64,000 nt of DNA, taken from Paenibacillus_L residui (GTDB lineage Bacteria; Bacillota; Bacilli; Paenibacillales; NBRC-103111). The number at the start of each line of letters is the position of its first letter. Position 1 is the first letter of the stretch. A program made the translations under genes and the position numbers. Shown here in pieces: positions 42,921-52,408 of the stretch. The stretch lies in the NCBI RefSeq assembly GCF_042677205.1, contig NZ_JBHTIU010000012.1:124001-188000 (forward strand), written 5' to 3'. The notes beneath the pieces were generated by a model. The model made no database searches and was not told the origin of the DNA. It worked only from the letters and a program-made list of their open reading frames with translations.

Positions 42921-43298
42921 TTAATCTTGTTCCCAAAGATCGCTGATGAGATCGATCACCTTCTTGAATGATAGGTCAATCTCTTTGGCCGAGGCAATAA
43001 ATTCCCTGACCATCTGGCGGGTCAGCTCTTCTTCAATGGAGGCAGCGATGGCCGAATCCACGTAAATAATGCTGCCCTGATTGCCGCTTGTATGCACATA
43101 GCCTTCCTCTTCCATCAGTCGAAAGGCCTTCTGTACGGTATTGGGGTTAACATTAAGCTGTGCCGCCAATTCCCGCCTCGACGGCAGTTTATCACCGGTG
43201 GCGGCTCTTTTCAGCAGGATTTGTCTCTTGACATACAAGGCAATCTGGATATATACAGGCTCTTTGTTATTGAGCTTTAGATCATGGAAATTCAGCAC
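42921..43298 (-). CDS. ytrA: GntR-family repressor, YtrA type
   Basis: Start GTG at 43296-43298 with AGGTGAGCCTC gives 125 aa, the usual short YtrA-subfamily length. The winged helix is at residues 15-75: KEPVYIQIALYVKRQI, GDKLPSRRELAAQLNVNPNTVQKAFRLMEEEGYVHTSGNQGSIIY. The C-terminus is a short helical dimer part without a ligand domain. YtrA subfamily members repress their own ABC operon and respond to cell-wall antibiotics. Its promoter carries a dyad that probably is its own operator. Confidence 0.9.
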   Translation of the reverse strand: MLNFHDLKLNNKEPVYIQIALYVKRQILLKRAATGDKLPSRRELAAQLNVNPNTVQKAFRLMEEEGYVHTSGNQGSIIYVDSAIAASIEEELTRQMVREFIASAKEIDLSFKKVIDLISDLWEQD

Positions 43299-43325
43299 AC
43301 GAGGCTCACCTGCCTTCTCTCTTAT

Positions 43326-43358
43326 GTGTATTATCGGTATAGTACACATTATTGTCAA
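43326..43358 (-). promoter_or_regulatory. ytrA promoter with operator dyad
   Basis: On the minus strand TTGACA (43358-43353) and GATAAT (43335-43330) are 17 bp apart. The inverted repeat GTGTATTA (43326-43333) / TAGTACAC (43340-43347) covers the -10 element and spacer, well placed for repression by the product of the first gene. Confidence 0.75.
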
Positions 43359-43365
43359 TAGTAAA

Positions 43366-43611
43366 AAAAGCTCCTAACGGAGCCTCTTCGAAGACGAATA
43401 ACCCGGTATTAGAGGAAGCTTTTTATGCCAATTAGAAATTTTGTTCCATTTTAATGCTTTAATCAACTTAAACTTTCTAATGTGGTAAAAAAAGCTCCTA
43501 ACGGAGCCTCTTCGAAGACGAATAACCCGGTATTAGAGGAAGCTTTTTATGCCAATTAGAAATTTTGTTCCATTTTAATGCTTTAATCAACTTAAACTTT
43601 CTAATGTGGTT
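43366..43611. repeat. Two tandem copies of a 124-bp palindromic repeat
   Basis: Cores start at 43409 and 43533. They share AGCTTTTTATGCCAATTAGAA, split here as AGCTTTTTATG and CCAATTAGAA, and CTTTCTAATGTGGT with the three-copy array at 5281-5603, as well as the AATAACCCGGTA linker. The two copies are identical over the core and linker but differ from the 5-kb array in the inner loop. The linker contains GCTCC-TAAC-GGAGC flanked by A7, a terminator for minus-strand transcripts (about 43365-43386 and 43489-43510). Confidence 0.9.
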
Positions 43612-43644
43612 AAAAACCGCCCTCGGATTTTTACCAAGGGCGGC
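43611..43644 (-). terminator. Terminator after the glyoxalase-fold gene
   Basis: CCGCCCT (43617-43623) pairs with AGGGCGG (43637-43643); the five A at 43612-43616 give a U-tract on the minus strand. Confidence 0.85.
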
Positions 43645-43706
43645 TGCGAATTATCTATAGATCGTACAAGGCCTGCGTGCTCACATGCTGGACGAATTGA
43701 GCGTTC

Positions 43707-44099
43707 TTAACGTCCCGGCTCGAAAAATTCAATCCATTCCCCGTCCGGTCCGTGGAAGAAGAAATATTTCGAACCGTTGGGCAGTGTCGTAATCTCCTGA
43801 TCAATCAACTTTACATGCTCCAGACTCTTGATTCTGGCAAACTCCTCTTCTATGCTGTCTACGGTGAAGGCTAAATGATGGACCTTCCCTTCCTGCGGCA
43901 GCCCGGCATTATATCCTTCAATCAGCTCGATCTCCGTTTCCCCGTCGACATTAAATCCGAGAAAAGCCAGCTTCAATACCCCGTTGGAGTGATCCAATTT
44001 CCCTTTCAGCCGCAGACCAACCACTTCCTCGTAAAAAGAAATGGACTTGTCCATATCGGCCACCATTAATCCAACATGCTCTATTTTCGTTCTTGCCAT
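43707..44099 (-). CDS. VOC-family (glyoxalase-fold) protein
   Basis: The frame is open upstream but ATG at 44097-44099 has GGGGAAGC and starts the fold: MARTKIEHVGLMVADMDKSI. The 130-aa protein has the two beta-alpha-beta-beta-beta modules and metal ligands of VOC enzymes: His in IEHVGL (about 7), Glu in TEIELIE (about 55), His in VHHLAFTV (about 75) and Glu in EWIEFFEP (about 125). Glyoxalase I or a related lyase/isomerase is likely; the exact substrate is unknown. Confidence 0.88.
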   Translation of the reverse strand: MARTKIEHVGLMVADMDKSISFYEEVVGLRLKGKLDHSNGVLKLAFLGFNVDGETEIELIEGYNAGLPQEGKVHHLAFTVDSIEEEFARIKSLEHVKLIDQEITTLPNGSKYFFFHGPDGEWIEFFEPGR

Positions 44100-44366
44100 T
44101 TGCTTCCCCATCCTCTTCTTATGATTTTCTTTTATCCTATCATAAAAGCCGTGTATTTTCATCTGAAATATCGGTATTTGATTATCTTTTGCAAATGCAG
44201 GAGAATGAGACTTCAACCAAACTAATCCGTTTGACAATTAAAGCTTCTATCCTACGTTAATCCGGTCCAATGTTTTCGCCGTCAATATAATCCCGGAGGT
44301 TTCTATATACTAAAGCTCAAGGATTACCGACAACAGCTGCACAGCGCAAAGGTCAAAGAAAGCCTT

Positions 44367-44394
44367 TTCACAAATAATGAAATGTTGGTATACT
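44367..44394 (+). promoter_or_regulatory. Promoter of the AraC-type sensor
   Basis: TTCACA (44367-44372) and TATACT (44389-44394) with a 16-bp spacer, 46 bp before the chosen start. The gap 44100-44439 shows no other feature. Confidence 0.6.
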
Positions 44395-44439
44395 AGAAAT
44401 ATTGTTCCGATTTTTCGGGAGAGGTGTGAAGCTTTATTT

Positions 44440-46745
44440 ATGATCAATCTTGGAATGGTTAAGGGGAGCTTTTACCGAAAAAGCTTAATTCTTGTCCTCA
44501 TCATTACCTGCCTGCCCGTGACCCTGATCAGTATCGGTCTCTACTACACCGGCAGTGATCGGATCGTTAACGAATTGAACAAGGCACATCAAATCCAGCT
44601 CAAGCAATCCATCCAGAGGCTGGATGACTACTTGTCGCATTTGGAGCTATATTCCGCCCAGCTCGGGTTCAATCCGGGCTTTGACATATCGCTGACGGAG
44701 ATCGACTTTCACCAGCAATTCCAGAGAACGGACGAGCTGCTTCGTTCGTTAGCCTTGATGCAGAACTCCAACCCTCTTATCAGCTCAGTCGCTTTATATC
44801 TCAAGGATTCCAACAAAGTCATCGGAGACGATTCCGGCGTCCGGACGTTGTCCGATGAAGCGGAGCGGAAGCTTTTCCAATCCTTGTTGGACCCGAATAA
44901 AGGAATTTATTGGATTCATTCCATTCATCCCGTTCACCTGCCGGATATGGCTCGTCATGGAGTTATCATCAAGCTTCCGGGAGGGACTCAGAAGGAAGCT
45001 TATGGCGCATTCATCATCTATATTAATCAGTCGGCTCTGAATAACATGGTACAGAAGTTGACTTCCGGTGCGGGCGTCGCTTTTCTTATGGACCACCAAG
45101 ACCGGCAGGTCACGGATTCCTCCAATACGGAAGGAATTCGCGGGCTGGAAGAGGAGTTACGAGACTACGTGCGAAACGATAATCTCCTCGAGAATACGTT
45201 CGTTTATGAATGGCAGGGAGAGAGCTTCTCCGTCTCTTACGGCAAGCTATCCAGGCTTGGGGATGAATTTACTTATATTTCGGCTACCCCGCTCTCCCAA
45301 ATCATGGCCCCTGTATCCGCCATGGTGAGGACGATCCTTCTGGTAAGCACCTTCGGCCTGTTTATGGCCTTGCTGCTGTCCTGGTTCGCCTCGCGAAGAA
45401 TCTACCATCCGATCCGAAGGCTGACCAAAGTATTTCAGTAATTCAAGGACGGGGAACCCGTAGCCAACGATGAATTGGCCTACATCGAACGGCAATGGCA
45501 GCGGCAGCTGGAACAGAGCGAGCAGCTTTACCGCAAGGTCAAGCAGTCCATACCCAGTCTGAGGGAAGGGTTTATGCTGCAGCTTCTGGAAGGCCACTTA
45601 TACTACTTAAGCGACAAGGAATTGGCCGGCAAAATGAAAGAGCTGGATTGGGACACCGAGAACAAACAATTCGCTTACGTCGCTGTACAGCTCTCCGGAA
45701 TGTCCAGCTATGATGCGGCCTCCGAGAAGGACAAGCAGCTAATTTCCTTCGCTGCAGCGAATATTATCGAGGAATTATGCTCCTCCTCCCGGGAACTGTT
45801 TCATGTCATTAACTTTCAAGATTTGTCCATCGGTCTGTTCCTGATCGTCGACGGTTCGACAGATCCCATTGAAATCAAGGAAAAGCTGACCAAATTGGCC
45901 AACGACTTCATCTCCGCCTTGAATAAGGTCCTCCGGATGAATGTGACGATTGTAATCAGCAGAACGTCCCGCCATATCGGGGAGCTTCCCGAGTTGGCCG
46001 CACAAACGCGGCAGGCCCTTCGTTACCGGGAAATCGATCCTTGCAACCAGCTGATCGATATGGATGATTTCCTCTTGGCCGGACATCAGCCGGTCCGTTT
46101 TCCTTTTGAATTGGAGAGGGAGATCGTCCACGCCTTCAGCATCGGAATGGAAGAAGAGACGCTTGAGCGGATTTCCCGGTTTATGCAGGCCCTGCAGAAA
46201 GAATCCAGCACCGAGCTCATCGTCCATCAAGGCATGATGAAGCTGTTAGGAAGCATGTGGGACGCTGTCCTTAAGTCCGGAGCAAATCCGTATATCCTGT
46301 ATCAAGGTGAAGATTTGTATGAGCAGCTGCAAGCGATCAGAGAGCCCGGGGAAATGCTTGACTGGTTCCGAAACAAGCTGGTGGCCCCTTTTATTCAATC
46401 TCTGTCTCCGTCCTGCGACCCGGAACTGAAAGCCGCCATCGATCAACTGCTTCTACGAATCCGGGAGGAGGTTCAGTCAGATATCTCCCTGGAGGGGTAT
46501 GCGGAACAAATGCAAATGAGCCCGTATAAATTAAGCCGGGCCTTCAAGCAAATCACCGGAGAAAATTACGTCGATTACGTTACGAGGCTGAGAATAGATA
46601 AATGCAAGGAGCTGCTCCTTAAGACCGATCTGAAAATAAACGATATCGCGGAAATGCTGCGGTACCAGCCTTCCCACCTGATCCGCCTGTTCAAGAAAGG
46701 TGAAGGAATGACGCCGGCCAATTCCGCAAACGGCATTCCTCCTAG
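44440..46745 (+). pseudogene. AraC-family transmembrane sensor/regulator, interrupted by a stop and a frameshift
   Basis: Start ATG at 44440 (GAGAGGTG upstream). The intact protein would be about 768 aa: helix 1 (LILVLIITCLPVTLISIGL), an extracellular Cache-like sensor (about 40-285), helix 2 (ILLVSTFGLFMALLLSWFA), a HAMP-like link, and a C-terminal AraC domain (ISLEGYAEQMQMSPYKLSRAFKQ, YVDYVTRLRIDKCKELL, INDIAEMLRYQPSHLIRLFKK). An in-frame TAA at 45439-45441 follows KVFQ; the same frame resumes with FKDGEPV. Near the end, a lost base in GACGCCGGCC turns the expected PGQFRKRHSS into PANSANG; the correct stop is TAG at 46743-46745. Two lesions point to inactivation. It lies convergent to the sugar ABC operon it would control. 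Confidence 0.85.
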
Positions 46746-46774
46746 TGTCTGTCCTATTTCATAGACAAAGCAAA

Positions 46775-46808
46775 AGGCCCGGCCTTCCCGATTGGAAAGC
46801 CCGGCCTC
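46775..46808. terminator. Bidirectional terminator between the sensor and the solute-binding gene
   Basis: AGGCCCGGCCTTCC (from 46775) pairs with GGAAAGCCCGGCCT (to about 46807), with T-rich and A-rich flanks. Confidence 0.85.
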
Positions 46809-46815
46809 TCTTTCA

Positions 46816-48339
46816 TTACTGGCTGGCCAGCTTTTGCTGATAAGCTTCGTTCATCTCTTTCACGATCTTCTGCAGATCGGCATCCTGCTTTAGCTTCTCG
46901 ATGAATTCATCATAGGCTTCAATCGTGACCTGTCCCAGGACGACTTTCGTTCTCATGTCGTCCACCTTCTGCTTGATATCCGGCATTAATTTCGTATTCG
47001 CATCGGATACCAGGCCCAGGGACGGATAATCCACCTTCACTTTCTTCCTCTCTTCCAGAATCTGAACATTCCGTTCGAATATTTCCGGGGTAGTTGTCGA
47101 AGGATCTCCCAAGACGATTTCATCGCCGAGCGGATGGAAGAAATAGTGCATCGCATCCGCCACCAGATCTTTCTTGGCTTGCTCGGTCGGGATTCGTTGG
47201 CCGTTCTCCATCTTGTAATGTACATCGGGGATACCGTAGGTGGCCAAATCCGAGCCTTCCTGGCTGTATCCGAAATCCATGAACCCCAATATGGCCTTCA
47301 GCTTCTCTTCCGGCACTTTCTTAGGCACGAGGAAATGTCCGTAGAAGGGAGCGCCAGACGGGACATATTCATTGCCTTCCGGCCCTTTTAAATAAGCCAG
47401 CGGAATCAAATTCGCCTCGGGATCGATCTTGCGGATTTCCTGGGTACGGGTCAACGAGTTGTTCATGGCGTAGCCTCCGCCGCCCGCTTTTCCGCTGTGA
47501 AGAATATCGTTAATCTGTGAAAATTTCAAAATCGCGAAATCAGGCGGGAACAGACCGTCCTCGTAAGCTTTCTTGAGCCACAGCAGAGCGTCTCTCGATG
47601 CATCCTCGGTAATGATCGGATACAGCTTGCCGTCTCTAAGCTTCCAGGCTCCCTGGGTATCGTTGAATACGTTATAAATGAATCCCATATAGGCGAGACC
47701 GGCGGAATAACCGATCGTATCGTCTACCCCGTTGCCGTCCGGATCCTTCTCTTTAAATGCCTTCAGAGCTTCGTAAAATTCATCCAGCGTTTCCGGAACC
47801 TCCATTCCCAGCTTATCCAGCCAATCCTTGCGCAGCATCGGAAACACTCCGCCTCCGTGAGTCGGATAATAGCGGGGAATCGAATAATTTTTGCCTTCAA
47901 TTTTAGCGATCTCCCACATTTCCGCCAAATTCGGGTTCATCAAATTCGGATAATCTTTAATATATGGGGTCAAGTCCCAGAAGACGCCCTGCTTGATCAG
48001 CCCCCGGATTTGGGAATCATTCAAGTCCTCCACGAAAGTGACGTCCGGAAGATTTCCGGAGGCATACAGCACTTTGAACTTGTCCTCTGAAGTGGTAACA
48101 GGAACCCAGTCAATCTTCAGCTTGGTATTCGTCCGCTTCTCAAATTCCTTGACCACCGGATTATTATCGTCAGGAAATTGCGTTCCGTAGCTGAGGGTGT
48201 TCAACGTAAGCTCTACCGGCGCCTGGTCTTTATCGGTCGGCTGTCCACCTCCGGAGCTCGTGCTTCCCCCGCAGGCAGATAATACAAGTGACGAAGACAG
48301 AAGCACCGAGAACGGCAATGCTATCGATTTTTTATTCAT
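46816..48339 (-). CDS. Extracellular sugar-binding lipoprotein (family 1 SBP)
   Basis: A 507-aa lipoprotein: signal peptide MNKKSIALPFSVLLSSSLVLSACGG with lipobox LSAC, then a Gly/Ser linker and the binding domain. Family 1/LipO hallmarks include LPDVTFVEDLNDSQIRGLIKQG, FWDLTPYIKDYPNL and the calcium-loop-like DPDGNGVDDTIGYS. It should catch an oligosaccharide outside the cell and pass it to the two permeases upstream. The ATP-binding subunit is not encoded here; such cassettes usually share an MsmX-type ATPase. Confidence 0.92.
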   Translation of the reverse strand: MNKKSIALPFSVLLSSSLVLSACGGSTSSGGGQPTDKDQAPVELTLNTLSYGTQFPDDNNPVVKEFEKRTNTKLKIDWVPVTTSEDKFKVLYASGNLPDVTFVEDLNDSQIRGLIKQGVFWDLTPYIKDYPNLMNPNLAEMWEIAKIEGKNYSIPRYYPTHGGGVFPMLRKDWLDKLGMEVPETLDEFYEALKAFKEKDPDGNGVDDTIGYSAGLAYMGFIYNVFNDTQGAWKLRDGKLYPIITEDASRDALLWLKKAYEDGLFPPDFAILKFSQINDILHSGKAGGGGYAMNNSLTRTQEIRKIDPEANLIPLAYLKGPEGNEYVPSGAPFYGHFLVPKKVPEEKLKAILGFMDFGYSQEGSDLATYGIPDVHYKMENGQRIPTEQAKKDLVADAMHYFFHPLGDEIVLGDPSTTTPEIFERNVQILEERKKVKVDYPSLGLVSDANTKLMPDIKQKVDDMRTKVVLGQVTIEAYDEFIEKLKQDADLQKIVKEMNEAYQQKLASQ

Positions 48340-48379
48340 ATCACAATACCTCCCTTTTTGATTTTAACTTTGTATGTTC

Positions 48380-49261
48380 TCATTCCTTGACGGAGCCCAC
48401 CATGGCTCCTTTGGCAAAGTGCTTCTGCAGGAATGGATACACCAGCATAATAGGTAAAGTCGCGATGACGACGGAAGCCATCTTCAGCGTTTCGGTCGGC
48501 ATCTGCCGATTCGAACGGAAATCCATGGCGGAGCCTGCATTGACCGAAGATGTCGGATCGACCAGCATATTTTGCAGGAGCACCTGAAGCGGCCATTTCT
48601 TATGGTCATTGATAAACATGATTGCGTTGAAAAAAGTGTTCCAGTAGCCGACGGCGAAGAACAGTCCGAAAGCGACCAGAGCCGGAACGGATAACGGGAG
48701 AATGATCCTCAGCCAAACTCCAATTTCATTGGCTCCATCTATTCGGGCGGCGTCCTCCAGGCTATCGGGGATGCTGTCGAAGAAGCCTTTCATCAGCAGC
48801 ACGAACCATCCTCCGGTCAAAGACGGAATAATAAGGGACCAGAGGCTGTCGATCAATCCCAGCTGCCGGACGATCAAATATTGCGGAATCAATCCGGGCT
48901 GAAACAAAATCGTGAACAGGATAGCGAACATGAACACTCTTCGGAAACGCAATCTTTTGCGGGAAATCGCATACGCCAACCCGGAGCTGACAACTAGGCT
49001 CAGCACGGTTCCAACCGTTGCCAGGAAGGTGCTCACGCCGATCGCGTTAATCATGGTATCCGTGGACAACAAATATTGGTAAGCGCTTAAGGTCCACTTC
49101 GTCGGAAATAAAATGAGCGGTTTCTGATAATATTCGACCGGATCGGTGAAAGAAAGGACGAACGTATAATAAATCGGAAAAAGGCAGGCCAAACTGATCA
49201 GCAGCAAGAACAAAATGTTGCAGATGTCGAAGATCCGGCTCCCCAAGCTTCTATTCCCCAT
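48380..49261 (-). CDS. Carbohydrate ABC permease, YtcP type
   Basis: A 293-aa permease with six membrane helices. The EAA loop, which docks to the ATPase, is DAARIDGANEIGVWLRIILP at about residues 185-204. It starts MGNRSLGSRIFDICNILFLL and ends FAKGAMVGSVKE, the typical GSVKx end of YtcP proteins. It lies 3 bp after the LplB-type gene and 40 bp before the lipoprotein gene, in one operon. Confidence 0.92.
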   Translation of the reverse strand: MGNRSLGSRIFDICNILFLLLISLACLFPIYYTFVLSFTDPVEYYQKPLILFPTKWTLSAYQYLLSTDTMINAIGVSTFLATVGTVLSLVVSSGLAYAISRKRLRFRRVFMFAILFTILFQPGLIPQYLIVRQLGLIDSLWSLIIPSLTGGWFVLLMKGFFDSIPDSLEDAARIDGANEIGVWLRIILPLSVPALVAFGLFFAVGYWNTFFNAIMFINDHKKWPLQVLLQNMLVDPTSSVNAGSAMDFRSNRQMPTETLKMASVVIATLPIMLVYPFLQKHFAKGAMVGSVKE

Positions 49262-49264
49262 AGA

Positions 49265-50227
49265 TCAGAATACCCCCTCTTCGCCGAACCGCTTGGCCAT
49301 TTTGTTGGCAAGGACGACGAGAATGACGCCGACCACCGATTTAAATAGGCCGATGGCCGTGCTGTAGCTGAATTCTCCCTGCTTGATCCCTGTTCGGTAT
49401 ACGTAAGTATCGAAGACGTCCGCCACATGGGAAACGGCCCCGTTCATCATCAGATAGACCTGCTCGAAGCCGGTATCCATAATCGAGCCGAGCCTGAGGA
49501 TAAACAGGATGACTACCACATTGCGAATCGCCGGCAGCGTAATATGCCACATCTGGCGAAAACGGTTGGCCCCGTCCATTACGGCCGCTTCGTATAGCTG
49601 GGGATCGACACCGGCGATAGCCGCCAGGAAGATGATCGTCCCCCACCCGGCTTCCTTCCACATGGATTGCGCGGTGAGCATGGTCCAGAAATAATTCGGC
49701 TCGGTCAGAAAGCTTACCGTCTTCATCCCCATCGCCGCCATCAGCTTATTAATCAGCCCTTCCGACTCGGAAAGCATCAGGAAGGTGAGCCCCGCAATAA
49801 TGACCCACGACAAAAAATGAGGGATATAAATGATCGTCTGGACAAGCCGTTTGTAAAGCACACTCCTCAATTCATTAAGCAGCAGCGATAAAATAATCGG
49901 AAAGGGAAAGAAGAAAGTAAGATTCAATAAATTGATCGCCATCGTATTGCGAAATAACAAATAGAAATCTTCATTGGAAAAAAAACGCTGAAAATGCTCC
50001 AGCCCAACCCACTCGCTCTTCCAGATTCCGAAATAAGGCGAATAGTTTTGAAACGCCACCAGCAATCCGCCTATAGGCAAATATTTGAAAACAAGAAAAT
50101 AAAGCAATCCGGGAAGCGCTATCAAATATAAGTATTTGTCCCTCTTAAGATCCAGCCACAGCCTGCGTTTTGGGGACGAGGGCTTTTTCCGCTTGGCGGC
50201 TAATTCTGAAGAAGCTTCTGCATGCAT
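49265..50227 (-). CDS. Carbohydrate ABC permease, LplB type
   Basis: A 320-aa permease, first gene of the sugar cassette. Basic N-terminus, then LPGLLYFLVFKYLPIGGLLVAFQNY, typical of LplB-type subunits, six helices, and the EAA loop EAAVMDGANRFRQMWHITLP at about residues 215-234. Start has AGAGAGGG upstream. Together with the YtcP-type subunit it builds the channel for the oligosaccharide caught by the lipoprotein. Confidence 0.92.
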   Translation of the reverse strand: MHAEASSELAAKRKKPSSPKRRLWLDLKRDKYLYLIALPGLLYFLVFKYLPIGGLLVAFQNYSPYFGIWKSEWVGLEHFQRFFSNEDFYLLFRNTMAINLLNLTFFFPFPIILSLLLNELRSVLYKRLVQTIIYIPHFLSWVIIAGLTFLMLSESEGLINKLMAAMGMKTVSFLTEPNYFWTMLTAQSMWKEAGWGTIIFLAAIAGVDPQLYEAAVMDGANRFRQMWHITLPAIRNVVVILFILRLGSIMDTGFEQVYLMMNGAVSHVADVFDTYVYRTGIKQGEFSYSTAIGLFKSVVGVILVVLANKMAKRFGEEGVF

Positions 50228-50604
50228 GATTCATCCCTCTCTTTTTCGGTTAGTTTGAGCCATCGTTGTCTCCGGTGAAGATTGGTCGCAAGCTTTGGTG
50301 AGCTGCCAGTGATGCTTACCTTGGCCTGCTGAAATTTTCAAGACCATTTGAATGCGGCCTGCCGAAGTCACCGCTGTTTAATAAAGTATCGGAACCGCCC
50401 ATTTCAAGCAATGACGGATTTTTGCAGGCGAATTTCCGGGGATCGTCATTTTTTGCACGGCGGTAAAAAGAAGCAAGGATAAACGGCTATCGCCGTCCTT
50501 AGGACGTGCGCGTTTACCGATGAAATATGAGAACAGGTATAGATGAAAACTTATACTTTCTTATATTTTGAAAAAGCCTGCTCCAGGGAGTTCTGTAACA
50601 AGAA
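50228..50604. other. Upstream gap of the sugar ABC operon
   Basis: No gene is visible. A composite hairpin lies at about 50479-50517: TAAACG pairs with CGTTTA around an inner GTCCT/AGGAC stem. I could not place a convincing sigma-A promoter for the operon; the regulator's binding site is probably in this gap. Confidence 0.4.
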
Positions 50605-50609
50605 AAACC

Positions 50610-50645
50610 AGCCATCTCCAGAGGATAGCTGGTTTCGAATGCTTA
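50610..50645 (-). terminator. Terminator after ylmA
   Basis: AACCAGCCATC (50616-50626) pairs with GATAGCTGGTTT (50634-50645); the flanking A-run (50613-50617) gives a U-tract on the minus strand. It ends the repair-ylmA cluster. Confidence 0.85.
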
Positions 50646-50674
50646 TATCCGATCAGGCTGTTTGGCGATGAGAG

Positions 50675-51457
50675 TTAAGATCCAATGGGATTAGCCGCCA
50701 CTTTGATCCACGGACGGTTTCCGCTCCACTCCAACGAGACGGGCACGTCATAAACCTGGAGCAGATGCTCTTCCGTCAGCACTTCATTCTTGGGACCGGC
50801 AGCCACGATTCTGCCTTCGTGTATAAGTGCAATATGAGTAAAGATCGGCATAATTTCTTCAATATGATGGGTGACATATAAGATGGTGATGCCCGAGTCT
50901 CGAAGATCGTCGATCGACTGAAGCATCTTCTCCCTCTCATATAAATCCAGCCCGGAGCAAGGCTCGTCCATTACCAGAATGGTCGGGTCCGTCATTAGGG
51001 CTCGCGCCAGCAAAATCTTCTTCCGCTCTCCCTGAGACAAGGTACCCAGCGGCTGATCAGCCACATAGCCCAATCCTACCTTATCAATCATGATGCGGGC
51101 CTTGTCTATGGCCTCTTGCGGGATCTCTTCATAAAATCGCAAAAAGCCGTAATTCGCGGCGGCAACCGCTTCCCATACCGGGTCTCCCGGAGTCAGCTTC
51201 TCAAACAGCGATTGGCTGATATAGCCAATTTGCTTGCGGACCTCCCGCACATCACATTGACCGTACCGATGACCGAGTACTTCAACCGTTCCCTTACTAG
51301 GGAAATGGTAACCGTTGATCATCTCCAGAATAGTCGTCTTTCCGGAGCCGTTCCTGCCCAGCAGAACCCAGTGCTCCCCCTTGCGGATGGAAAGATTAAC
51401 GTCGTTAAGAATTCGTCTCTCTTCTCTCTTAAAATAAATCGATTTCAAGTCAATCAT
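50675..51457 (-). CDS. ylmA: ABC ATPase YlmA
   Basis: A 260-aa stand-alone ABC ATPase (start ATG at 51455-51457; a TTG five codons earlier is possible). Walker A GRNGSGKTT, Q-loop IGYISQS, signature LSQGERKKILLARAL, Walker B ILVMDEPCSGLD, H-loop LYVTHHIEEI. The text HWVLLGRNGSGKTTILEMINGY and the length match Bacillus YlmA. No membrane partner is nearby; function is not established. It is the last gene downstream of the repair cluster. Confidence 0.87.
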   Translation of the reverse strand: MIDLKSIYFKREERRILNDVNLSIRKGEHWVLLGRNGSGKTTILEMINGYHFPSKGTVEVLGHRYGQCDVREVRKQIGYISQSLFEKLTPGDPVWEAVAAANYGFLRFYEEIPQEAIDKARIMIDKVGLGYVADQPLGTLSQGERKKILLARALMTDPTILVMDEPCSGLDLYEREKMLQSIDDLRDSGITILYVTHHIEEIMPIFTHIALIHEGRIVAAGPKNEVLTEEHLLQVYDVPVSLEWSGNRPWIKVAANPIGS

Positions 51458-51524
51458 GAATCCGTTCACCAACTTGTCTATGTATTCCGTACTTGCTCTC
51501 TCCTATTGTAACTTGGAAATCGAT

Positions 51525-52379
51525 TTATGACCATACCGCAGAACGGAATCCCGCCGCTTTATCGAGAATATAACGGATTTCCCCCTTATGGGTATGATCG
51601 GGACCTGCAGCAGTCTCCAGAATGACCGGGACCCTGCGGATAGGGGGAGACATTAAAAATTCCAGCATGGCTTCTTCACCAATCCTGCCCTTGCCAAAAT
51701 TGGCATGCCGATCCTTCCTCGCTCCGCTCGGATAAACGGAATCATTGAGATGGACGACCACCAGATGATCGAAATAACCGAGCTCCCCGGCCCTCTCGAC
51801 AAGCTCCGGCCAATTCTTCCCGTTCCATAGCCCGCTGGCATAAGCATGACAAGTATCCAGGCAGAAACCGATCTTGTCCGGATAATCCGTCAGGCTGCGG
51901 ATTTGGACGAGCTCTTCGAAGGTGGTTCCCATCGCCGTTCCTTCTCCGGCCTGATTTTCGATCAGCAGCTTGGCCCTGCCTTTCCAGCCGGAAAGAATGG
52001 CGTTTAAGGTATCAATGATATAGCGGTAGCCTTCCAGAGGATCCTTGCTTTTCGATTTGCCGAAATGGACGACAATCCCTTCCGAGCCGCAGCATTCCGC
52101 AATTTCCAGATCGTTGATCAGCGAGGCGACAATCGCATCACGCAGCTTCGAAGGTTCTGCGGCCAGATTGCTTGGATACGGCGAATGCCCGACCGACAGA
52201 AGATCCTTCTCCCGGCAATAATCAGCGCAGGCCGCACCGTCCCCCGCGTCGAACGATTTAAGGGTCAGTCCTCTCGGATTTTTCGGGAAATATTGAAAGC
52301 AGCCGGCACCGATCGCTGTCGCTGTTTTGGCCGCCTGCAGGTATCCATGCCGTATGCTGATATGACTGCCTAATCGCAT
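51525..52379 (-). CDS. nfo: Endonuclease IV (deoxyribonuclease IV)
   Basis: Start ATG at 52377-52379 with AAGGAGGC, 284 aa, the normal length. All metal-ligand segments of the three-zinc AP endonuclease are visible: H in VGHSPYP (about 60), H in IVVHFGKSK (about 98), E in LIENQAGEG (about 135), D and H in GFCLDTCHAYASG (about 168-172), H in VVHLNDS, D and H in KDRHANFGKGRIG, and E in VILETAA. It cuts DNA 5' of abasic sites, the step after MutM. The mutM gene ends 30 bp upstream. Confidence 0.95.
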   Translation of the reverse strand: MRLGSHISIRHGYLQAAKTATAIGAGCFQYFPKNPRGLTLKSFDAGDGAACADYCREKDLLSVGHSPYPSNLAAEPSKLRDAIVASLINDLEIAECCGSEGIVVHFGKSKSKDPLEGYRYIIDTLNAILSGWKGRAKLLIENQAGEGTAMGTTFEELVQIRSLTDYPDKIGFCLDTCHAYASGLWNGKNWPELVERAGELGYFDHLVVVHLNDSVYPSGARKDRHANFGKGRIGEEAMLEFLMSPPIRRVPVILETAAGPDHTHKGEIRYILDKAAGFRSAVWS

Positions 52380-52408
52380 GGAGAAGCCTCCTTCCATGAA
52401 GATAGGGA

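Noticed and set aside
48300..50300. Complete glycan-utilisation locus with hydrolases
   Set aside because: No glycoside hydrolase or kinase gene is adjacent; only the importer and broken regulator are present.
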